Positions 1 through 5,939 of a stretch of DNA of 5,939 nucleotides are shown piece by piece. A program made the translations under genes and the position numbers. The stretch's first letter is position 1; each line of letters opens with the position of its first letter. The stretch spans positions 1 to 5,939 of the forward strand of contig JAAURO010000124.1 in the NCBI GenBank assembly GCA_012032215.1, in the 5' to 3' direction. A model generated the notes under the pieces. That model had not been told where the DNA came from. It did no database searches and worked only from the letters and a program-made list of their open reading frames with translations. Source of the stretch: Limnobacter sp. (GTDB taxonomy: Bacteria > Pseudomonadota > Gammaproteobacteria > Burkholderiales > Burkholderiaceae_B).

Positions 1-258
1 GAGCGCGGTATGCGTTACCACATTATCACGCATTCTGGAAATCCAAATGGCCGTGGAATCGGCCATTTTCAAACTTTTGTTTACCAACCTGCGCAACAAA
101 GATGGCTGAACACCGACTGCATAAAACCCAAAAATCAAGAAAGGGGAGTTATTGAGATGGGTGGAAATACACGCACTGCCTATATTGAAAACGCTTCTTT
201 TTTAAGTGCCATACGAGCCAGAAAAATTCATGCATTTATTGTTCCTGAAATACCCTAA
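1..258 (+). CDS. C-terminal end of a USP-like (peptidase C19) cysteine protease, 5'-partial
   Basis: The reading frame is open from base 1, so the gene starts outside the window and the ATG at 10 is probably an internal Met. Numbering from that Met, the sequence shows HSG at residues 8-10, GHF at 18-20 and W32 followed four residues later by D36. The C-terminal box of ubiquitin-specific proteases has the same order: H-x-G, then G-H-Y/F carrying the catalytic His, then W with the third catalytic Asp/Asn four residues on. The H19-to-D36 spacing of 17 also matches. A later TAYIENASF segment resembles the family's AY(x)LFY-type last strand. The family removes ubiquitin or similar modifiers; in bacteria such enzymes are usually host-directed effectors, which is inference here. 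The catalytic Cys half is upstream and unseen. A Ulp1/C48-type or other papain-fold protease is the main alternative, since its His-Asp spacing is similar. The next gene begins 17 bases downstream. Confidence 0.5.
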   Translation, partial: ERGMRYHIITHSGNPNGRGIGHFQTFVYQPAQQRWLNTDCIKPKNQERGVIEMGGNTRTAYIENASFLSAIRARKIHAFIVPEIP

Positions 259-262
259 AATC

Positions 263-269
263 AGAGGTG
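263..269 (+). promoter_or_regulatory. Ribosome binding site AGAGGTG deciding the ATG start at 276
   Basis: AGAGGTG lies six bases upstream of the ATG at 276-278. This favours that ATG over the in-frame GTG at 267, which lies inside the binding site itself. The site sits just after the stop codon of the USP-like gene, so the downstream gene is probably translated from the same message. Confidence 0.6.
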
Positions 270-275
270 ACTTAC

Positions 276-1710
276 ATGGTGCAAGCAATAGGCAGTACCC
301 AAGAACCTTACCTTTTTGGAGAACAAGGAGATGGATGGAACCAAGAGGACCAAACCGCCTCTAAACCTACTCAACAATCACCCGAAAGCTTCCAATCGCG
401 AGCTTCAGAAGCTGGAAACTCACAACCTTTTCATTATATTTATAAGACGTACCGGGAAAATTTACTTGGAATTAAAAAATGGCAGGAAACACTAAATGAA
501 AAAGCACTGACTTGTATAGAAAAATTTAGTGCATTCACCGATCCAACGCCTGAACAGAGAATAAATATTAATATTTTTTGTTTAAAATTTTACGAAAAGA
601 TCCCGATCTTTTTTTATTGAATTCCAATAACTCCACTCATGTAAGATACCGTGCAGGCAGAACACTCATGGAATTGTTATCCCAAGAAACATCACCCTTG
701 GTTGCAAACAATAATTTTTATAGGGGCGACTCTTGTTGCGGAATGACCATCCATCTTTTGTTAAACTCAGTTAGATTAAGCAGAACAATTCGAAACAAAG
801 CGTACAGATTAAGTCAATCTCACCGAAGAATCCAAGAATTCAAATACCTTTTACACAAATGGGCACTTTTTTTTAATCCATATCAACAGGAATTTTTAAT
901 AAATGGTGTTACCTTTTCCAGAAACACATTGGGAGCAATGGTTGAATGGCACCATTTCACTGGGCATCACCAGTGAAAACATATTAATCAACGAGAATCT
1001 TGCAAAAATTACCATATTGAAAACCACTGCGGAAGCTGCGACTTTCACACGAAGTAGCAATGATGAAAACGTCATGACAGCCGAAGTAAAAAGCCTGACA
1101 CGTGCTGCAGGAGATAATCTGCTTCAAAGCACATCGCACCTTGAACTACCCACTTTAGAAAGTGTCAAACAAGCAATACTTCATCGATTTAAAAACCACC
1201 TTGCACATGACGCCATAAAAAAAGGCTTGGAAAAATTGGTACCCGGTGAAGAAATAACCACCCTGGACATGGATTACGGGCCTGCTGAAGTAGCCGTGCG
1301 GCTATGGGCGTATATAAACGCATGCACAAACTCCACCGTACAAAAAAAACCTGGAGAACGCATTGGCCACGCGGTTAATTGAATTCACGCAAGAAGATCC
1401 CTGCACACTGGGCAGAGTGTCTCGCCTTTTGGATGTTCCTTCTGGTGTAGACAATCAACTAAACCTGCTAGGCCTGGTGGGGCAAATTGAGGAAGATTTC
1501 GCCTGCATTGCCCAGACAACCGCAAAGAATCTGGAACGATTGATAGCCGACAACGAACTCCTGGAAGAAACACCGATCCCTGACGAAGTACTTTCCCAGA
1601 TGGGCAAGGAGATGTTTCGTCAAGCTGTTGAAACAGAACTGGTGCTTTTGCGGGGCTTGGACCCAGATCTGCTGGCTCCCTACATTGAGAAATACGAATC
1701 GGGATTTTAA
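276..1710 (+). pseudogene. Unrecognised polar protein gene broken into four overlapping frames
   Basis: Four open stretches follow one another: 276-620, 572-976, 903-1382 and 1318-1710. Each ends in a stop just after the next has opened, and the later ones have poor or no start signals, so one gene of about 477 codons is the best reading. Likely joins are a missing T in the T6 run 574-579, an extra T at 914-917 and an extra A in the A8 run 1342-1349. Repaired, the joins read ININIFLFKILRKDP, INGVTFPETHWEQW and NSTVQKNLENALATR, all smooth. I do not recognise the protein. The first 50 residues are Gln/Ser/Glu-rich and probably disordered; the rest looks helical and soluble, with no membrane segment or signal peptide. 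Near the C-terminus is a CTLGRVSRLLD segment (about 1409-1441), which is not diagnostic. G+C rises from about 27% in the early part to about 52% in 1501-1560. Its position behind a USP-like gene suggests a second effector-like protein, but this is inference. Separate small genes are less likely. Confidence 0.55.
581..615 (+). promoter_or_regulatory. Slippery heptamer plus hairpin: candidate -1 recoding site or weak terminator
   Basis: T TTA AAA at 581-587 is in the correct phase of the upstream frame (X XXY YYZ). After a 7-base spacer comes a perfect 7-bp stem, AAAAGAT at 595-601 and ATCTTTT at 606-612, with loop CCCG. The T run continues to 615. A -1 slip here leads directly into the frame that stays open to 976. 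The stem is AT-rich (one G-C pair, or two if C602 pairs with G605) and therefore weak. The A-tract/stem/T-tract shape also resembles an intrinsic terminator. A plain lost T at 574-579 explains the same frame change. Confidence 0.25.
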
Positions 1711-1741
1711 AAACAAACCCCCAGGCAGTGGGCAACCCACT
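1711..1741 (-). terminator. Possible intrinsic terminator after the minus-strand transporter genes
   Basis: AGTGGG (1727-1732) and CCCACT (1736-1741) form a 6-bp stem with a 3-base loop overlapping the MFS stop codon. Read on the minus strand, it is followed by GGGGGTTTGTTTTT, giving a T-rich tail about 10-20 bases on. A competing CCCA/TGGG stem lies closer to the T-rich stretch. On the plus strand the hairpin lacks a T run, so termination would favour the minus-strand unit. This short gap separates the two convergent halves. Confidence 0.35.
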
Positions 1742-2944
1742 ACAAAGTCTTGCCCACGCGGTGCGCCATCACCATGGCCAAGGCATTAAAACCCACGGCC
1801 ACCAAGGCACACAGCCAGTATCCCTGCAACATGCCTTGTGTATCGCGTGAAATCAGCAAGCCCCCCACAAAAGCGCCAAGGCCCATGCCTGCCGAAAGCA
1901 CGGCAGAATTAAGCGTCATGAATGTGCCACGCAACCGTGGGGTAGCCACGGCGCTGAGCATGGCCATAGCAGGAATCATGCGGCCACTTACACACACAAA
2001 AAACAGCGAAGTAATTACCAGAATGGCAGGAAAAGGCAAACCAGCACTTACCGTAACAACCACCATGGGCAACATGGCCAGCGTAGCCACTGTTTTAAAC
2101 ACGTGGGCTTTGCCAAAACCATCGGCAAACCAGCCAATAATTTGCGCGGTCACCAGTGTGGATGCTCCGCCCATCAGGTAAATCAGGGGAATTTTTTCAG
2201 GGGCAATGCCTGCATTGGTTTGCATGTACAGGGTAATGAATGGAATAATCGAAAACCCTGCCAGCACCATGCAAAAGACATGCCAAACCCCTGCCAGTGC
2301 TTGCCTTCGCGCAGGATTTGCAACAGCCCTTGTGTAGCAGTAATAGGCTCGGCATGGTTTAAATGGCCTTCGATGCGGGGCAAAGCAAGCAAGCCGCCTG
2401 CCCACACCAAGGCAGACATGCCAGCAATCAGCACAAATGGCGCATGCCAACTGCTCAGCGTGCCAATGTAAAGCCCAAGCGGAACCCCCACCACACTGGA
2501 CACAGAAAATGCCGTCATCACCACTCCCATGGCTTTGCCACGACGCTGATAAGGAATTAAATCAGCCACAATGGTTTGCACCAAAGCAGTCAGTACGCCG
2601 CCAAAAAGCCCTGCTGCCAGGCGCGCAGCCATCAGCCACTCGTAGGAAGGCGCCAGACTGCAGGCTAACGTGGCTATGGCAAACAGCAGATAGAGCGTGA
2701 GCAAAAGCGACCGGCGCTCGAAGCGGTCGATGTAAAAAGAAGCCAGCAGGCCGGAAAAACCCGCTGCAAAAGTATAGGCAGAAACCAGCAAACCAAACTG
2801 CGCATCCACAATGCCAAAGGTACGGATAAGCTCTGGCCCCAATGGCATGACAATCATGAAATCGAGAATATGGGTAAACTGTACGCCTGCCAGAACCAGC
2901 AAGGTAAGGCGCTCACGGGTGGGCGAAAGCAAAGTGTAAGGCAT
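1740..2944 (-). pseudogene. MFS transporter, AraJ-like DHA1 family, one frameshift
   Basis: A 12-helix major facilitator of about 400 residues, the usual family size, presumably a proton-driven exporter in the inner membrane; the substrate cannot be told. The N-terminal part (2944 to about 2273) starts at an ATG and shows FTHILDFMIVMPLGP in helix 1. The helix 2-3 loop has IDRFERRSLL, the motif-A position. Helix 5 has SSVVGVPLGLYIG, the motif-C variant typical of AraJ/PbuE-like efflux proteins. A one-base shift near 2273-2276 then moves the frame. The C-terminal half continues as MVLAGFSIIPFITLYMQ and runs to a TAG at 1740-1742. Adding one base to the AAAA run at 2273-2276 (TTTT on the coding strand) gives a smooth GFGMSFCMVLAGF join. 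The start has only a weak ribosome binding site and lies 23 bases behind the symporter stop, suggesting translational coupling. Sequence error or a recent lesion is likelier than old decay, since both halves are otherwise well kept. Confidence 0.85.
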
Positions 2945-2967
2945 GCGTTTACTGCTTCAGGAAAAAA

Positions 2968-4359
2968 TCAGGCTGTACCAGCCAGTGGCCTGCGCATTTC
3001 CAGCGCACGGCCCAGACAAAAACCAACGCACCCCAGTACAAACACGTGGGCTGTAATGAACAGGAGCTTGCTGTATTTGTGCTCAATGCCCGCCCACGGC
3101 GTAATAAAGTTCGAGTAACCCGAGCTTTCGGTGAAATACAGCACCGCACCACCCATGGCCAGCACAAAAGAAAACACGTAGCTCCAGATGGGCACCCGCT
3201 CCCAGTTCAATAGCAGGCTAAACACAATGACCGGGGTTAAATACATGGATGCCGTACCACTGACTGCCACCGCGGCAAACAAATCTTCAGAGCCATAAAA
3301 CACAAACAGCAAACCAACCAGCATGAATAACACCATGACCATTCGGCCATTTTGCAGCGTGGGTGCCAGCACGCGCATGTCTTGCACCACCAGCTTGGCC
3401 GAACTCGACAACGTGGAATCCAGGGTAGACATGGCAGAAATCACCAACGCTGCACTAAACACCAACATGGGTATTTCGCCTAAAAGGCGGGTAAGCGTGG
3501 CATTTATGTCTTCACCTGCCAGGGTTTGGCTGCCTGCAAAAACGCCCAAGCTGCCAAACAGCACAATGCACAGGGTGCTTAACCAGAAGGCATGCAAAAA
3601 ACTGCGGCGGGTTGGTTTTCGGTCGGCAGAAACCCCGATCCATCATGACCGGGTCGTGCATGGGATAACTGATTACCTGCAGCAGCGCCACGGCCAGCAA
3701 CACAGGACCAGGATCAGTGGCGTTAAACGCTTTGAACAACAAGGTGGAAAAAGAAAAAGTGTCTGCACCCAATGTCACCACTACCAACACTGCCAAAACC
3801 ACCAAAAAAACCAGCATCTGAAACACATCGGTTCGCAAAGAGGCATGCAAGCCACCCAAAGCAGAATAAAACAGCGTTACCAGTGAAAATGCCAAAATGG
3901 CAATGACGTAGGGTTCGCTACCGGCCGCGCCAAACAGGATTCCAATCACCAGTAAATTGGCAAACACCTCGCTAACCAGGCGCACACCAATCACAAAGTT
4001 GTAGCACGTGGTGCCTGTTTTACCGAAGCGGCTGCGCAGAAAATCCTGCACGCTGCGCGCGCCATGGGTGAAACGCAGTTTGTCGACTATCAGCCCACCG
4101 GTTAGAAAAGAGCCGTAGTAGGCGGCATACGCCAGTGTGCCCCACAAGCCGTAGAAGTAGCCCAGAATGGCGGCATTCATGAGCGAGCGGGCAAAATCCA
4201 GGTGGTTACCTGCGAGAACACCAGAGTAAGCAAACCCGGGGCCTGCCCAGTTGGCGACAAACCTTCAAAAAAAGCCTGTTCATTTTTTGCTCTTGGAGAA
4301 AGCAACACGCTGATGGCCGCTACCAAGGCCACAAACACGGCAAGAATAGATGAAGACAA
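2968..4359 (-). pseudogene. Sodium:solute symporter (SSS family), two frameshifts
   Basis: An inner-membrane Na+-coupled symporter; substrate unknown. Three frames join into about 462 residues, near the family norm. The first, from the TTG at 4357-4359, reads LSPRAKNEQAFFEG and VFSQVTTWI. The second, from about 4192, contains FARSLMNAAILGYFYGLWG, GARSVQDFLRSRFG and YSALGGLHASLRTDVFQM. The third, from about 3631, carries SAMSTLDSTLSSSAKLV, matching the helix-8 Ser-Thr Na+ site known from PutP. The 4193-4196 break is fixed by one extra base in an A4 run, giving VTTWIFARSLMNAA. The second break, near 3627-3636, needs one base fewer or two more: MMDRGF must join ADRKPTRRSFLHAFW. The TTG start is chosen because AAGGGG stands seven bases upstream. 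The gene follows the AEC permease by 43 bases and precedes the MFS gene by 23. Hydrophobic helices fill nearly all of it, and both breaks look recent or artefactual. Confidence 0.85.
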
Positions 4360-4366
4360 ACAAAAA

Positions 4367-4372
4367 CCCCTT
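4367..4372 (-). promoter_or_regulatory. Ribosome binding site AAGGGG for the symporter TTG start
   Basis: On the minus strand AAGGGG is followed by seven bases and then TTG at 4357-4359. No ATG or GTG in the symporter frame is better placed. This site is the reason for choosing a rare start codon. An alternative frame just upstream also encodes hydrophobic residues (RWFFKGFLFVFIYS), so a further lost or gained base and an earlier start cannot be excluded. Confidence 0.5.
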
Positions 4373-4402
4373 GAAAAACCACCGAATTGACGTGCTGCCC
4401 TG

Positions 4403-5347
4403 CTAGTGCCCGGCCACCCGCAACACCCAGGTGCCAAAGGTAACCGTGAACATGGAAAACAGCGTGGTAACAGCAATAATATTGGCAGCAAGCTTGCCAT
4501 CTCCTTTGGCCGCCAGCGCCATGGCAAAACTGGCCACGGCTGTGGGACTGGACAAAAACAGCCACAAAACGACCAGCGAACGGCCATCCAGACCGAGCGC
4601 CCAGGCAAGCGCGCAGCCCAGCACCGGTGCCAGAGCCAGTTTAATAAAAGCCGACTGCAAGGAAGGCCAGCCCGAACTTTTTAAACCCGCCACCGACAAC
4701 GTACCACCAATGCAGATAAGCGCCAAAGGCAGAGTCATTTGGGCGAAATAGCTGGCAGAGGTTTCAAGCCACATGGGCAAACGCAAGTGCACCGCTGCTG
4801 CCAGCAAACCCAAGACCACTGAAACAATCAGCGGGTTTCGGGCAAGCTCTTTGGCCATGTTTTTCGGGCTGAAGGTGAAAGTGGGGCTGTAAAACGCCAG
4901 AATAAAAACCGCCAGCGCATTAAACAGCACAATGACATAGCCTGCCAGCACGCCGCCCACCGACATGCCCCATTCGCCAAAAAAACTGACCACCAGGGCG
5001 TAACTGACCACGCCGCAATTGCCCCGAAAAGACCCTTGTACAAACGCACTGCGCTGCACGGGCTGCAAGGTGCGCACTGCCCACCACCAACTTGCAAAAA
5101 AAGCAAACAAGGTGCCCACAGTGATATACAGCAGCAAATCAAGCTGAATAGCCTCTGACAGATTGGCTTTGGAAATAGACAAAAAAAACAGCGTGGGCAT
5201 GGTGGCCTTGAATATTAAATTCGAGGCCACCCCGATAAAAGAATCGTTAAGCAAATGAATGCGCTTTAAACCAAAGCCCAAAAACACCATGGCAAACACC
5301 GGTGCGGTTATGGCGGTAATCTGTAAAAAGACTTGGGTGGGTTCCAT
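4403..5347 (-). CDS. AEC (auxin efflux carrier) family permease
   Basis: An intact 314-residue inner-membrane transporter with about ten hydrophobic helices, matching the bacterial AEC family in length. In bacteria such proteins export or exchange small organic acids such as malate or malonate; this one's substrate cannot be inferred. Family-like signs are the N-terminal APVFAMVFLGFGLKRIHLL, then NLIFKATMPTLFFLSISKAN with the helix-breaking Pro. The middle has LPLALICIGGTLSVAGL. The C-terminal half has LSSPTAVASFAMALAAKGD followed by LAANIIAVTTLFSM, the two-part repeat typical of the family. It starts at the ATG 5345-5347 with no clear ribosome binding site, 27 bases after the copper chaperone stop, and ends in TAG. 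It is one of only two genes here without a frame break. Co-transcription with its neighbours is likely from spacing, but a shared function is not obvious. Confidence 0.88.
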   Translation of the reverse strand: MEPTQVFLQITAITAPVFAMVFLGFGLKRIHLLNDSFIGVASNLIFKATMPTLFFLSISKANLSEAIQLDLLLYITVGTLFAFFASWWWAVRTLQPVQRSAFVQGSFRGNCGVVSYALVVSFFGEWGMSVGGVLAGYVIVLFNALAVFILAFYSPTFTFSPKNMAKELARNPLIVSVVLGLLAAAVHLRLPMWLETSASYFAQMTLPLALICIGGTLSVAGLKSSGWPSLQSAFIKLALAPVLGCALAWALGLDGRSLVVLWLFLSSPTAVASFAMALAAKGDGKLAANIIAVTTLFSMFTVTFGTWVLRVAGH

Positions 5348-5374
5348 GAAGCAGGCGTTAGGGGGTGAATCGAA

Positions 5375-5939
5375 TCAGGGGTGCTCGCTTTCTGTTCCGG
5401 GCTGTACAAAGGGGTACCTGCGTTTGCGCGGGGGTTGATCCATCATGGCAGCTTTGGCGGTAAAAGGCACTTTCGTGATCTTGCCTGTTGCCGTTCTGAA
5501 GAGCAGAGAAACAGCCACCTTTTGCCCCTCAAGAATGGGAGCTTTTAAGTCCATGAGCATCAGGTGGTAACCACCGGGCTTGAATTCGAGGGGTTCGCCT
5601 GCTTTAACAGGCACAGAAATGACGTGGCGCATGCGCATGACATCACCCTCCATGACCATTTCGTGCAGTTCAGTGAGGCTGGCCACTTCAGATTCTGCGC
5701 CAATCAGCTCGCCGTTTGTGTCGGATTTAAACACCAGATAAGCTCCGGTAGAGCTTTGCCCTGCCACGGTAGGGCGTACCCAGGCTCCGCCTATTTCCAG
5801 CTCCATCTCGTGGCGAGCATATTCGCCGGTGGGCGTGTTCTGGGCCCATGCAGAACCCGCAACCCAAAAACCGGCGACCAGAAACCCCAACAACCCGCAC
5901 AACCTGCGCTTATTCAGATATTCGATGTGTCCTTGCTCA
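5375..5939 (-). CDS. Periplasmic copper chaperone PCu(A)C, start uncertain or outside window
   Basis: A small exported copper-binding protein that, in characterised homologues, carries Cu(I) to the CuA centre of cytochrome c oxidase or works with Sco proteins. Counting from the TTG at 5900-5902, the Cu(I) ligands are H80 (ELHEM), M91 (MRMRHV), H113 and M115 (GYHLMLM). This is the complete H-M-HxM set with family-like spacing. A signal peptide is clear: a hydrophobic stretch to about residue 16, then SAWA with cleavage expected before Gln21. The frame stays open to the window edge, and the residues just upstream of the TTG read NKRR, the positive n-region a signal peptide needs. The true start is therefore probably beyond 5902, perhaps outside the window; no ATG, GTG or TTG lies in frame in 5903-5939. 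A basic tail (PPRKRRYPF) of some 25 residues extends past the usual core. It precedes the AEC permease by 27 bases. Confidence 0.9.
   Translation of the reverse strand, partial: EQGHIEYLNKRRLCGLLGFLVAGFWVAGSAWAQNTPTGEYARHEMELEIGGAWVRPTVAGQSSTGAYLVFKSDTNGELIGAESEVASLTELHEMVMEGDVMRMRHVISVPVKAGEPLEFKPGGYHLMLMDLKAPILEGQKVAVSLLFRTATGKITKVPFTAKAAMMDQPPRKRRYPFVQPGTESEHP

Noticed and set aside
595..615. Intrinsic terminator ending a short gene at 620
   Set aside because: The hairpin and T run look right, but the stem is very AT-rich and the coding sequence evidently continues beyond it; kept only as an alternative reading.
578..976. A separate small gene starting at the TTG at 578
   Set aside because: The TTG has no ribosome binding site and the frame opens directly at the point where the upstream frame is lost, so it reads better as the middle of one broken gene.
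903..1382. A separate gene starting at the ATG at 903
   Set aside because: A weak AGGA lies about 11 bases upstream, so it is possible, but the smooth join with the preceding frame and the further break at the A8 run favour one gene.
1385..1740. Open frames of 116 and 90 residues on the minus strand
   Set aside because: They lie opposite the C-terminal part of the orphan gene, lack ribosome binding sites and have low-complexity Cys/Pro-rich content typical of antisense shadows.
1750..2700. Several plus-strand open frames opposite the MFS gene
   Set aside because: The minus strand encodes a recognisable transporter throughout; the plus-strand products are Pro/His/Gln-rich shadows without family features.
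3323..3886. 187-codon plus-strand open frame opposite the symporter
   Set aside because: The minus strand here carries the SSS Na+-site motif and membrane helices; the plus-strand product changes character along its length and has no ribosome binding site.

Overview
The window looks like bacterial, probably proteobacterial, DNA. Its gene content (a periplasmic PCu(A)C copper chaperone and three inner-membrane transporter families) and its codon style suggest a beta-proteobacterium of the Burkholderiales type. That placement is an impression from protein style, not something the sequence proves.

The layout has two convergent halves. On the plus strand, 1-1710 holds the C-terminal end of a protein resembling eukaryotic ubiquitin-specific proteases (C19/USP fold). 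It is followed 17 bases later, behind a good ribosome binding site, by a gene I do not recognise. That second gene is broken into four overlapping reading frames (about 276-1710) and would encode roughly 477 residues if repaired. Much of this half is AT-rich: 16 of 60 bases are G or C in both 421-480 and 841-900. A USP-like enzyme next to an orphan polar protein suggests acquired genes with a host-directed role, but this is inference. On the minus strand, 1740-5939 holds four co-directional genes at about 55% G+C (33 of 60 in 3001-3060). In transcription order these are a PCu(A)C copper chaperone, an auxin-efflux-carrier-type permease, a sodium:solute symporter and an AraJ-like MFS transporter. 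The gaps are 27, 43 and 23 bases, so one transcription unit is plausible. A small hairpin followed by a T-rich stretch lies in the 29-base gap between the halves and could end the minus-strand transcript.

The most striking general property is the number of frameshifts. I count three in the orphan gene, one in the MFS gene and two in the symporter, most of them placeable at short A or T runs. Because they hit both unrelated halves, sequence or assembly indel errors are the simplest explanation, and real gene decay is the alternative. At the first break of the orphan gene, a textbook-shaped -1 slippery heptamer, a 7-base spacer and a hairpin coincide with the frame change. I report this as a candidate to check, not as a demonstrated recoding site. 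I see no tRNA, rRNA, CRISPR array, insertion sequence or phage gene.
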